A DNA stretch of 13,124 bases from CAZAGT01 sp964484515 (GTDB lineage Bacteria; Desulfobacterota; DSM-4660; Desulfatiglandales; HGW-15). The stretch covers positions 1-13,124 of the forward strand of contig CAZAGT010000124.1 in NCBI GenBank assembly GCA_964484515.1. The letters are read 5' to 3'. Below the pieces are notes generated by a model. It was not told where the DNA came from and did no database searches. It was given only the letters and a program-made list of their open reading frames with translations. How positions within the stretch are numbered: position 1 is the first letter of the stretch; every line of letters begins with the position of its first letter. Shown piece after piece: positions 1-6,907 of this stretch. A program made the translations under genes and the position numbers.

Positions 1-102
1 AGCCGTTCATAGAAACCGGATAGCGCGGAGTGCTTGGGGGAAGGGTCTGTCCCCTCTCCTTAGCTGCGTGAGGTCCTTCAGTGTGGATGCCCGCTCGATA
101 AG

Positions 103-153
103 CCCCTGAGGAGGATTGGAATCCTCCTCCCCAATCCTCTCAGGGGAGCTTTT
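103..153 (+). terminator. Intrinsic terminator of an upstream + strand gene
   Basis: Bases 103-119 pair with 131-146, giving about 16 base pairs with one bulged G and an 11-base loop (120-130). The 3' arm is followed by AGCTTTTA. A long GC-rich stem with a short U tract is the usual form of a Rho-independent terminator. It lies about 110 bases before the cyclase start, so it most likely ends a gene to the left; a leader attenuator is the alternative. Confidence 0.7.
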
Positions 154-245
154 ACCGTAGGGAGGGAGGTGATAATCCATAGCGGTGATGCAACTGAGGG
201 TGGGCGCCCTCCGGGAGGCCTGCAAAGGTGCTAACAACTATTAAG

Positions 246-253
246 AAAGGAGG
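246..253 (+). promoter_or_regulatory. Strong ribosome binding site deciding the cyclase start
   Basis: AAAGGAGG at 246-253 directly abuts an ATG at 254, which is too close to serve it. The ATG at 263, nine bases further, has normal spacing and begins a typical signal peptide (Met-Lys-Arg then a hydrophobic run). The start at 263 is therefore preferred. Confidence 0.8.
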
Positions 254-262
254 ATGACCTTT

Positions 263-1903
263 ATGAAGAGGTTATCGATTGTTTTCGGGACCATCCTTTT
301 CGTCCTCTTGCTTTTCGCGGGAACGGCATCCGCCTATAAATTACTTGACCTGACACACAAATTCGAGAACGGCATGCCCGCCTGGGCCGGCAAGTGGGAA
401 GGCATGAGCATGTGGGGGGGATGCAAGAGCCAGTCGGAGTGTTACGACAAGATCGGACCGGACTTTTACGGCTACGATCTGAAGTTCACCGAACACACCG
501 GCACCCACATGGACAGCCCGTCGCACCAGCCCTATGGGTCATGGCGGATTGATGAGATCCCGATCGACAAGTTCAACGGCCGGTGCGTGATCATGGACAT
601 GCGGCCGTGGGTGAGGGACCGGGATGGCTATGAGATCAGCCTGGCCGATGTCAAGGCCTGGGAGCGCAAGACCGGCTGCGACCTGATGCGGGACGGGGCC
701 CACTCGATCGCGCTGATATGGACCGGCTGGGACAAGTACTGGTACGACTACCTTGCGGGCAAGAATGAGCGCTTCGTGAAGTACGGCTTCCCGGGCATCA
801 CGAAGGACGCGGCCGATTACCTCGCCGACAGTCGGTTGAAAGGGGTCGGGCTTGACACCCTCTCCATCGATACCTACAGGCGGGTCGCTGACGAAGGGAA
901 TCCGATGGCACACCGGGCCCTCTTTTCTAATAGCATCTGGGTGCTCGAGAATGTCAAGTTCGATCCTTCGGTAGCTGATAAGTGGGTCTACGCCGTTATG
1001 GCGCCCATGAAGATCTACAAGGGGTCCGGTGCACCGACGCGTGTGTTCGTCCTGGACGATGTGCGGGCGAAGGGGATGTCCGCCTCGCTGGCCTCCATGA
1101 AGGCACTGGAGATGCAGTTCAGGGCCGCCCCCCTGTTCGACCTGGCCAACGATATTCGCAACGGGATGCACATCTGGATGGGTGTCTTCGGCGGGAACCA
1201 GATCGGCGTCGGCAACCTGGATGACTTCCGGGGTATCTATCCATGGATCAGCTATCAATACGATGGCTGGTATGGGCAGCAGATCTTCTGCAATGAACAT
1301 ACCGGCACCCACACGGATTCCCCCGCGCACCGTCGCGAAGGGGCGCGCTGGACGATCGATAAGGTGGATCTGACCCATTGGGTGGCCCCGTGCGTGGTCG
1401 TCAACGCCTCGCGCTATGGCCCGGAGAAAGGGGACTGGGATTTTGACATGCCCATGTTCCGGGACTGGATGAACAAGAATCCCGGCCTGACGATCAACAA
1501 GGGCGACATCGTTTGCTTCTCTCAAGACATGACCCACAAGTGGGCCCTGCACAATAATGGGATGCACCGCGACTGGGTGACCTACCACTTCCCGGGCATC
1601 GGGGGTGATGTGGCCAAGTACCTGAAGGACAAGGGTGTGGTAGGCGTCCTGACCGACGTCACGAGCATCGATGCTGCCATGCACTGTCAGAGAGGCAAAG
1701 GGACGAGCCAGGAAAACAACATCACCCACGTGACCCTGCTCGGCAACGGCATCTTCGTCACGGAGAATGTCGGCGGAGACGTGCAGCAGGCCGCCAACTC
1801 CAAGGGGATGGCCTTTGTCATGCCGTGCATGAACACCAAGAACGGTTCCGGGGGCCACAGCCGGATCTGGTATTTCGAGGGTCTGGATATCCCGATCGAA
1901 TAG
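263..1903 (+). CDS. Secreted protein with two fused cyclase (kynurenine formamidase-like) domains
   Basis: The 546-residue product has a clear N-terminal signal peptide (about residues 1-24, ending Ala-Ser-Ala), so it should act outside the cytoplasm. The body is two tandem copies of the cyclase family (metal-dependent hydrolases related to kynurenine formamidase KynB). The signature HxGTHxDxPxH appears twice: HTGTHMDSPSH at residues 78-88 and HTGTHTDSPAH at 346-356. In this family these His and Asp residues bind the catalytic metal. Each half also has the later Gly/Thr-Asp-x-x-Ser-Ile-Asp segment and an Asn-Gly/Ser-Ile-Trp/Phe-Val-x-Glu-Asn segment. Family members are usually single domains of roughly 200-270 residues, so this is an internal duplication in which both metal sites look intact. 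The gene is monocistronic, with a terminator 25 bases after the stop. The substrate cannot be read from the sequence; a cyclic amide, lactone or formamide is only a family-based guess. Confidence 0.9.
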   Translation: MKRLSIVFGTILFVLLLFAGTASAYKLLDLTHKFENGMPAWAGKWEGMSMWGGCKSQSECYDKIGPDFYGYDLKFTEHTGTHMDSPSHQPYGSWRIDEIPIDKFNGRCVIMDMRPWVRDRDGYEISLADVKAWERKTGCDLMRDGAHSIALIWTGWDKYWYDYLAGKNERFVKYGFPGITKDAADYLADSRLKGVGLDTLSIDTYRRVADEGNPMAHRALFSNSIWVLENVKFDPSVADKWVYAVMAPMKIYKGSGAPTRVFVLDDVRAKGMSASLASMKALEMQFRAAPLFDLANDIRNGMHIWMGVFGGNQIGVGNLDDFRGIYPWISYQYDGWYGQQIFCNEHTGTHTDSPAHRREGARWTIDKVDLTHWVAPCVVVNASRYGPEKGDWDFDMPMFRDWMNKNPGLTINKGDIVCFSQDMTHKWALHNNGMHRDWVTYHFPGIGGDVAKYLKDKGVVGVLTDVTSIDAAMHCQRGKGTSQENNITHVTLLGNGIFVTENVGGDVQQAANSKGMAFVMPCMNTKNGSGGHSRIWYFEGLDIPIE

Positions 1904-1927
1904 TCCTTGGTGCTAATCAGTAAAAGC

Positions 1928-1957
1928 AAAGGGGCTATCTGACGATAGCTCCTTTCT
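1928..1957 (+). terminator. Intrinsic terminator of the cyclase gene
   Basis: AAAGGGGCTATC (1928-1939) pairs with GATAGCTCCTTT (1944-1955) through 12 positions with one G-T wobble, around a 4-base TGAC loop. A T-rich end follows. It starts 25 bases after the cyclase stop codon. Confidence 0.8.
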
Positions 1958-2149
1958 TAAACTGATCAAGAAGCCCCCGGCACTCGGGGACACCCGGTGA
2001 ATCAACCGGCACCCGCATCATCCTCAGGGTAATCTCGCTTGAATGCCGTTCAAGCACTCTCAATGATCCCCCACCTGTTCCTTGGACTCCGGCGCAGGCG
2101 GCAAGCCTAGCTCACGCGGACGTTTTTCGGCCTCGGACAGCTCTTTGCT

Positions 2150-3100
2150 TCAGGCATTCTCAGGTCCGGTGATGAATCGCAGTCTACCCGGCACCATTTC
2201 GATGACGACCGGGAGCTGTCCCAGTTGCTCACCGTCCACATCGAGCAGGACACGCTGGTCCGAATGGGCCTCCACGCGCTTCCCCGTCAAGGCATACACC
2301 TTTTTGACCTGGTAAATCTTCCCATTATAGAGATTCGGTAGCTCTCTAAATACCCTCGGCAGGCTCAAATCGCCCACCACGGTGACATGAAAAAGGCCGT
2401 CCCCTAGGCTGGCGGCGGGCGCCACCCACATGCCGCCGCCATGATACTGACCGTTGGCCACGGCCACGTTCCAGGTCGTCACCTGTTGATCAAAGGCCTC
2501 GTCCACCCTGAGGCGAATATGCTTTTTATTATAGACGAGGAGCGAAACCAGGGTCGCCCATATGAAAGAAACAAACCCGCCAAATAGATTGCCGCCCCTG
2601 TTGACCCGCTCATCCACCTCACCGCCCAGGCCGAAACTGGTCACGTTGTGGAAGTACCTCCGGACCGCAAGCCCGCTGTGGTCCTTGTATTCAAGACGCC
2701 CGAGGTCTATTGGCCGGGCCTCCGAGGACCTGATCAGACTGAGGGCCTCATTGATGTCCCGAGGGACTAGAGCGCTCCGGCTGAAATCGCAGCCCGTTCC
2801 ACGCGGAATAAATCCCAGCACGGCATCCGGCCGCACCGGATGGCCGTCCTCCCCCATGAAACCGTTCACGACCTCATTGAGGGTTCCATCCCCACCGACA
2901 CAGACGACCAATCGGGTGCCCGCCTGGAGGGCCGTTCGCGCGAACCGCGTGGCCTCCCCGGGTCTGGCCGTCACGTAAGACTGAAAACGCCCCAATCGCT
3001 TCTCCGCCAAGGCCCTGATACGAGGCCATTCTTTCCCGGTCGACCTCTTGGCGGCGTTGGGGTTGACGATAAAGGCGATCTTTTCCGGGCCCCGAATCAT
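2150..3100 (-). CDS. Diacylglycerol/sphingosine kinase family lipid kinase
   Basis: The 316-residue protein matches the DAGK catalytic family (YegS/DgkB/sphingosine kinase type), which transfers phosphate from ATP to a lipid hydroxyl at the inner face of the membrane. The N-terminus has the Asn-Pro nucleotide-loop motif (INVNPNA-like, residues 11-16). The hallmark GGDGTLNEV is at residues 69-77, and PRGTGCDFSR is near residue 100. The second motif usually reads Gly-Thr-x-Asn-Asp-Phe-Ala; here Cys replaces the Asn, a modest variant. Length is normal for the family. No signal peptide or membrane span is seen, as expected. A GAAGGAA ribosome site precedes the ATG, and a good promoter lies about 30 bases upstream, so the gene is probably transcribed alone. 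The exact lipid substrate is not predictable. Confidence 0.9.
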   Translation of the reverse strand: MIRGPEKIAFIVNPNAAKRSTGKEWPRIRALAEKRLGRFQSYVTARPGEATRFARTALQAGTRLVVCVGGDGTLNEVVNGFMGEDGHPVRPDAVLGFIPRGTGCDFSRSALVPRDINEALSLIRSSEARPIDLGRLEYKDHSGLAVRRYFHNVTSFGLGGEVDERVNRGGNLFGGFVSFIWATLVSLLVYNKKHIRLRVDEAFDQQVTTWNVAVANGQYHGGGMWVAPAASLGDGLFHVTVVGDLSLPRVFRELPNLYNGKIYQVKKVYALTGKRVEAHSDQRVLLDVDGEQLGQLPVVIEMVPGRLRFITGPENA

Positions 3101-3127
3101 GCGTTCCTTCGTCTTGGTATGTCTTCC

Positions 3128-3155
3128 ATTGTAGAGCTATAAGGATTGATGTCAG
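3128..3155 (-). promoter_or_regulatory. Sigma-70-type promoter for the lipid kinase
   Basis: Reading the minus strand, CTGACA (3155-3150) is a 5/6 match to the -35 box. After a 16-base spacer, TACAAT (3133-3128) is a 5/6 match to the -10 box. Transcription would start near 3121, giving a leader of about 20 bases containing the GAAGGAA ribosome site. Confidence 0.55.
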
Positions 3156-3262
3156 GTTTTCGTCCTCGGCTTGTTACAAGGATTGACGGGCGAGTAGATG
3201 GTGTAAACCTCCAGAGTGGGAGGACTATGATCTCTTTTCGAAGTGACTGGCGGGAGGGCGCC

Positions 3263-3364
3263 GTCTTTTCATGGCTTATCTGTGGGGGAAGCCGCAGCCC
3301 CGAGCGAAGTCGAGGGGAATGTCGGAGGAGGCAGAACTCCCCATAGATAAGGCACAGAAAAGAC
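3263..3364. repeat. Long imperfect inverted repeat (hairpin or MITE/REP-like element)
   Basis: The left arm (3263-3287) and right arm (3339-3364) are reverse complements at about 22 of 26 aligned positions, with three mismatches and one gap. They enclose about 50 bases that include a smaller hairpin-like motif, CCCCGAGCGAAGTCGAGGGG (3298-3317). Motifs of the GAGCGAAGTCGAGG type recur, as I recall, as dispersed intergenic repeats in many bacteria. The element could be a small mobile repeat or a structured transcript end after the channel gene. There is no coding capacity. Confidence 0.6.
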
Positions 3365-3494
3365 CAGCCCAGGAGCCCCGGAATCGAAGAAAAGATGTCG
3401 CAGTCCTTCCACTCGCGCCCCACAGTTATCAGTTTGAAATACCAGTTTCCTACGAATTCTCGCGAGGGACTCCTTTTAAGTTCTTGTACTGCTA

Positions 3495-4517
3495 TCAGCC
3501 CGACAGGATCGCCGCCAACTCCTCGATGTCCTTACTCTTTCCAAGCGCAATCAAGGTGTCGCCGGCCTCGATCCTGGTCTTGGATGATGGATTGAAGCTC
3601 ATCTCGCCGATCTTCTTCCTGATGGCCACGATAATCACATCGAACTTCTGTCGAATTCCGGAATCGATCAGGGTCAATTGGTCCAAGGCCGACCCCTTTC
3701 CGACCACCAGCTCGGCCATCTCCAGCCCCATTTCGCGGTTGTGAACGGCAAATTCGAGGAAATCCGTTACCGCTGGTTTGACGAGCGTCTGAGCCATTCG
3801 CTGGCCGCCGATCAAGTAGGGTAGAACCACGCGGTTGGCACCGGCCCGGATGAGTTTTTTTTCAGAATGTTCCTGCTCTGCGCGTGCCAGGATAAACAAC
3901 CCCGGGTTCAGCCCCCTGGCCGTCATGGTGATAAAGAGATTGTCGGCATCAGAGGCCACGACAGAGACGAGGCCCTTGGCCCTTTGGATCCCCGCCTCTA
4001 CGAGGACATCCTCGCTCGTAGCGTCGTCGTGGATAAACGGGATGTCCGGGCTTTCAGGGGTCGAATGGATATCCGGTTCGTTGTCGATCACAATCATGGG
4101 GATCTTGCTGGCGAGCAGCTCCCGCCCGATGATCTTTCCGATGCGACCATATCCGCAGATGATATAATGGTCCTTCATCGTCCTTATCTTCATCCCTAAT
4201 CTTCGCCTCCCTATGATGGACCGCACCTGGAAATCGATCATGGCCTGGGCCACGATCCCCAGGATATAGGCGATAATGCCCATCCCTGAAAAGATGATGA
4301 TAATGGTGAAGATCCTTCCTGCTTCAGAGACGGTGCTCACCTCACGATACCCCACCGTGGTGATCGTAATCACCGTCATGTACAGGGCATCCAGGAAACT
4401 CCACTTTTCGATCAGCATGTATCCCGCGGTCCCGAAGGCGAGCACGCCCAGCAGGATCGTGAACCCGCGTATAACCTGCCGTGGACCCAAGGGCCTTGTC
4501 CCGGTGTCGAGCGTCAT
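3495..4517 (-). CDS. Potassium channel with cytoplasmic RCK (TrkA-N/TrkA-C) module
   Basis: The 340-residue protein has a two-TM pore module (helices about residues 15-36 and 66-95) around a pore loop with the selectivity sequence TVGYRE at residues 54-59. This is the potassium filter with Arg-Glu where the classical form has Gly-Asp. A Rossmann RCK-N domain begins near residue 117 with GYGRIG (122-127) and an acidic Asp at about 145, a nucleotide-binding arrangement. An RCK-C domain fills about residues 250-340. The family (Kch/MthK/TrkA-like) passes K+ across the inner membrane under ligand control. The ATG at 4517 is the only usable in-frame start, because a TGA lies two codons upstream and later starts would cut the first helix. 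Its ribosome site is weak. A terminator hairpin sits just upstream, so expression may be attenuated or may use an unrecognised promoter. Confidence 0.9.
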   Translation of the reverse strand: MTLDTGTRPLGPRQVIRGFTILLGVLAFGTAGYMLIEKWSFLDALYMTVITITTVGYREVSTVSEAGRIFTIIIIFSGMGIIAYILGIVAQAMIDFQVRSIIGRRRLGMKIRTMKDHYIICGYGRIGKIIGRELLASKIPMIVIDNEPDIHSTPESPDIPFIHDDATSEDVLVEAGIQRAKGLVSVVASDADNLFITMTARGLNPGLFILARAEQEHSEKKLIRAGANRVVLPYLIGGQRMAQTLVKPAVTDFLEFAVHNREMGLEMAELVVGKGSALDQLTLIDSGIRQKFDVIIVAIRKKIGEMSFNPSSKTRIEAGDTLIALGKSKDIEELAAILSG

Positions 4518-4530
4518 GTCTCAGGCCGAC

Positions 4531-4558
4531 CAAAAAGAAAAGGGGCCTAACGCCCCTT
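4531..4558 (-). terminator. Intrinsic terminator after the hpt/zinc-finger operon
   Basis: On the minus strand AAGGGGC (4558-4552) pairs perfectly with GCCCCTT (4546-4540) around a 5-base loop, followed by TTTTCTTTTT-like sequence (down to 4532). This is a classic Rho-independent terminator for transcripts from the zinc-finger gene. A second hairpin without a T tail (4578-4584 with 4591-4597) lies just before it. The T tract ends only about 14 bases before the channel ATG. Confidence 0.8.
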
Positions 4559-4740
4559 CAGCGGAAGTCTCCTTACCCCGCCCGAGACTCCGGGCGGATG
4601 ACATTGCAGTGAAATCGTAACGCATTCCGATCGTAACAGTCTAGCCTATGGGTATCATCCTAGCTTGATGAAACAACGTTACGGGCCGCACACGTTTCCG
4701 CGAATTTCAGGAAGTCAAGGTGATATGAAATATCGTCAAG

Positions 4741-5742
4741 TCACTCCGCCGGCGAAGACTTGACGGCCTCCACTGTAAATTCACTGAGATTGTCGGGCAG
4801 ATTTCCGAACACGATCATAAAGGGGATCGTTGCATTCGGCTGGACGTTGAAATTCATCCGCCCCTTTCCGTACTGATTTTTCAACCCCTCGTTTATCTCC
4901 TCAAGAGACATATCCTTCATCTGCTCATCCGTCATCGTATTGCCGGCGTAAATGAGGTTCGTTTGGACGACCTGTCCCTTGTCATCCAGGAGAGAGCCCT
5001 TGATAAATATGAAATTCCGGCTCTTGGGGTAGTTGTTGGTCACCTTGCCCCTTATAACGAAAAGCTGCCCGGCCTTGTCTGATTGGACGAAAAAACCGTT
5101 CACTTCCTGGAAGGATAAACGGCGGACACCGAGATCGGTTATCTCTTGCCGCTTGGCGGGTTTCAATACGGAGAGGGAGTCCGGGATAAGGTGGGGGGCG
5201 AAGAGAAAGATCGCGGCAGAGGTGCCCAGGACCAAGACCAGCAAGAGCAGAACAAGGAGCAGGGGCCTGAGGCGCCGCGGCTTCGTCTCAGATGGAGCCG
5301 GCTCAGCGGCCTCCGGCCTCTCCTCGGCCGCCGCCTCTCTTACAGGTTCATACTCTTCCGCTCGTTCTTCTTCCAGTTCCTCCGGAGCCTCTTCGGCGGT
5401 CTCTTCCTCCTCTTCGGGTTCGGGCATCTCATCGAGTGGAACCGTCTCGAATTCCTCGTCCAACGACTCCTTGAAGGCCCTTTCAAAACCCTCCTCCCCG
5501 GCAGCCTCTCCGCGCCCTGCCTCCTGCTCTTCATCCACCAGCGTGGAATCCAGGGCCACCGTCTCTTCAAGCTCCTCCTCGGCTTCCCCTTGAGTAACCG
5601 GCTCTTCGGACGGCGCGGGCTCCGGAGGGTAGACCATGAAGGTATGCCGGCAGACCGTGCACCTGACCCGGGAGCCTTCCTTTGCGAGGAGACCATCATC
5701 TAGGTTAAATTTTGAATGGCATTGCTCACACTCAAGTAGCAT
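4741..5742 (-). CDS. MJ0042-type zinc-finger, single-pass membrane protein with DUF3426 domain
   Basis: The 333-residue protein begins with a compact zinc ribbon, with Cys pairs at residues 5/8 and 28/31 (CxxC...CxxC, the MJ0042 finger form). A long, strongly acidic Glu-rich linker follows (about residues 41-150), then a basic patch and one transmembrane helix (about 160-182). The C-terminal domain of about 140 residues matches DUF3426 and should lie outside the cytoplasm, with the finger inside. This architecture is common in deltaproteobacteria and other proteobacteria, but its function is not established; a regulatory or membrane-scaffold role is only a guess. A GGAGGGG ribosome site precedes the ATG by four bases. 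The gene starts 35 bases after the hpt stop, so the two are probably co-transcribed, and a terminator lies about 180 bases downstream. Confidence 0.88.
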   Translation of the reverse strand: MLLECEQCHSKFNLDDGLLAKEGSRVRCTVCRHTFMVYPPEPAPSEEPVTQGEAEEELEETVALDSTLVDEEQEAGRGEAAGEEGFERAFKESLDEEFETVPLDEMPEPEEEEETAEEAPEELEEERAEEYEPVREAAAEERPEAAEPAPSETKPRRLRPLLLVLLLLVLVLGTSAAIFLFAPHLIPDSLSVLKPAKRQEITDLGVRRLSFQEVNGFFVQSDKAGQLFVIRGKVTNNYPKSRNFIFIKGSLLDDKGQVVQTNLIYAGNTMTDEQMKDMSLEEINEGLKNQYGKGRMNFNVQPNATIPFMIVFGNLPDNLSEFTVEAVKSSPAE

Positions 5743-5777
5743 CCTTCCCCTCCTGTTGATGTGCCATCAGGTAGGGC

Positions 5778-6290
5778 TTATCTCAAGGCGTAAATCTCAG
5801 GCAAATAGCGGTATTGCTCGTCGTAATCGAGTCCATAGCCGACCAAGAAGCCCTTCGCTACTGGAAAGCCGCAATAATCCACGTTAATCGCCACCTCCCG
5901 GCGCTCCTGTTTGTCGATTAAGGCACAGATCCTGATGGATCGGGGATTCTCGGTTTCGAATCGTTCAACGATGCGAGCCAGTGTGAGACCCGTATCGACA
6001 ATATCTTCGATAATGATCACATCTCGGCCCGCAATCGGTATCTCTAAATCCTTGGTGAGCTTAACCTCGCGGCTCGTCGACATACCCGAACCGTAGCTTG
6101 CCGCCCGAATGAAATCGATCTTAGAGGGTACGGTCAGGTGCCTCACCAGGTCCGCAAAGAAAAAGACCACACCATTCAGGACACCTACCAGGACGGGTTC
6201 CTGGCCATCGTAGTCGGCCGATATCTCCCGGGCCAGTTCCTGCACCCTCTTCAGTATGGTCTCTTTGGACAGGACCAGTTCCTTTTTCAA
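5778..6290 (-). CDS. hpt: Hypoxanthine phosphoribosyltransferase
   Basis: The enzyme salvages hypoxanthine (and often guanine) with PRPP to give IMP or GMP in the cytoplasm. The PRPP-binding loop reads VIIIEDIVDTG with the acidic pair at about residues 95-96. The flexible-loop Ser-Tyr-Gly (about 65-67) and the C-terminal VGYGLDYDEQYR (about 150-161) are also typical. A TTG start at 6290 is preferred: it gives 170 residues, close to the usual length, has GAGGAG nine bases upstream (6300-6305), and aligns with the family N-terminus. An ATG at 6377 would add 29 residues, but a promoter-like -35 box overlaps that ATG and the predicted transcript would begin near 6342, after it. The gene leads a two-gene operon with the zinc-finger/DUF3426 gene. 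Confidence 0.9.
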   Translation of the reverse strand: MKKELVLSKETILKRVQELAREISADYDGQEPVLVGVLNGVVFFFADLVRHLTVPSKIDFIRAASYGSGMSTSREVKLTKDLEIPIAGRDVIIIEDIVDTGLTLARIVERFETENPRSIRICALIDKQERREVAINVDYCGFPVAKGFLVGYGLDYDEQYRYLPEIYALR

Positions 6291-6299
6291 TCCAAGGTT

Positions 6300-6305
6300 C
6301 TCCTC
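6300..6305 (-). promoter_or_regulatory. Ribosome binding site supporting the TTG start of hpt
   Basis: GAGGAG on the minus strand ends nine bases before the TTG at 6290-6288. No comparable site precedes the upstream ATG at 6377. Confidence 0.6.
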
Positions 6306-6348
6306 GTTTGTCCCCGCAAAGCCCAAAGATATACGGGCGTAACGTCCA

Positions 6349-6377
6349 AAAATATTGGTTTTTTGAAGAAATGTCAA
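6349..6377 (-). promoter_or_regulatory. Sigma-70-type promoter of the hpt operon
   Basis: On the minus strand a perfect TTGACA (6377-6372) is followed, after exactly 17 bases, by TATTTT (6354-6349), a 4/6 match to the -10 box. The surrounding sequence is AT-rich. Transcription would begin near 6342, about 50 bases before the TTG start. Confidence 0.6.
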
Positions 6378-6907
6378 TAGGATAAAGCAACTTTATCTTA
6401 CTATCTCTAAAGATCGTTGCATTTTCTTTGATGTTCGATGCCGGCTCCGCCTCTTGCCACAGGAGTTTGCCCGCCTCGGGAGGGCGGCCAGATTGATCGA
6501 CCGGGAGACTTCATGAAGTTGATACTCGAATTTGACATTTTTTGACATTTTAGATTCTTGAAACGCGTTAGCGCATACGATCCGTCCGGTCATGAGGGTC
6601 TCTTTTCAAAAACGAGGAATTGAGTGCAAGGTCTAGGCATAAGGCGCTACCCGAGGCGGCCGAAGGGCCACCTGGGAATAAGCCGGGCTGAGTGCCTGGG
6701 CTCATTCTGCCAATCTGCGTCGGCCGCCTTGCTTGGCAGCTTCTTCCGCGTTCGAGCGGGTATCGTTTCGTTTTTGAAAAGAGACCCCCATGGCCGGACG
6801 TTGACTTGTTTCAAAAATCTAAATTGATACGACATTTTGAGATTTTTCAACGTCTGTTCGAGTTAAGGCGTCAACGACCTCCTTTCATGAAGTTACAGCG
6901 AGGCTTC
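6378..6907. other. Gene-free region between the hpt promoter and the thioesterase
   Basis: The region contains a long nested inverted repeat (6549-6823) and little else recognisable. Short frames of about 66 codons on both strands run through the repeat arms and resemble no family. An isolated strong Shine-Dalgarno-like AAAGGAGGT lies on the minus strand at 6885-6877. It is followed only by a four-codon frame, so it may be chance or the remnant of a lost gene. Confidence 0.55.
6549..6823. repeat. Nested inverted-repeat element (MITE-like), about 275 bp
   Basis: The inner arms at 6583-6615 and 6768-6800 are reverse complements at 31 of 33 positions. Outer arms at 6549-6564 and 6808-6823 match at 15 of 16. 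The spacer between outer and inner arm is 18 bases on the left and 7 on the right. The centre (6616-6767) is GC-rich and holds a further 10-base inverted pair, AGGCGGCCGA / TCGGCCGCCT. No transposase or credible ORF is present. The form suits a non-autonomous mobile repeat or a large structured RNA. Confidence 0.7.

Larger units (their letters stand above)
1..253. other. Leading intergenic region with no supported gene
   Basis: This stretch holds a terminator hairpin (about 103-153) and the ribosome binding site of the next gene. In the + strand frame starting at base 3, a few codons run to a TAG at 21-23, which could be the tail of a gene lying mostly outside the window, but this is too short to identify. 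A 76-codon minus-strand frame crosses the terminator hairpin, shows no family resemblance and is not accepted as a gene. No clear sigma-70 promoter for the cyclase gene was found here. Confidence 0.5.
3101..3494. other. Gene-free region between the potassium channel and lipid kinase
   Basis: This stretch of nearly 400 bases contains the lipid kinase promoter and a long imperfect inverted repeat (3263-3364). No coding frame here resembles a known protein, and the short frames present cross the inverted repeat. No clear T-tailed terminator for the channel gene was found. Confidence 0.6.

Noticed and set aside
7..237. 76-codon minus-strand frame at the left edge
   Set aside because: It runs across a terminator hairpin and matches no known protein pattern.
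539..1858. A 439-codon open frame on the minus strand inside the cyclase gene
   Set aside because: It lies fully antisense to a gene with clear family motifs, is rich in His/Pro/Val as expected from GC-rich antisense frames, and shows no recognisable domain.
5033..5593. Ser-rich + strand frame of 186 codons opposite the zinc-finger gene
   Set aside because: It is the antisense of a Glu-rich linker (Glu codons read as Ser/Leu/Phe on the other strand) and has no family resemblance.
6393..6850. Several frames of about 66 codons around the inverted repeat
   Set aside because: Their sequence is dictated by the repeat arms and they have no family resemblance or supporting ribosome sites.
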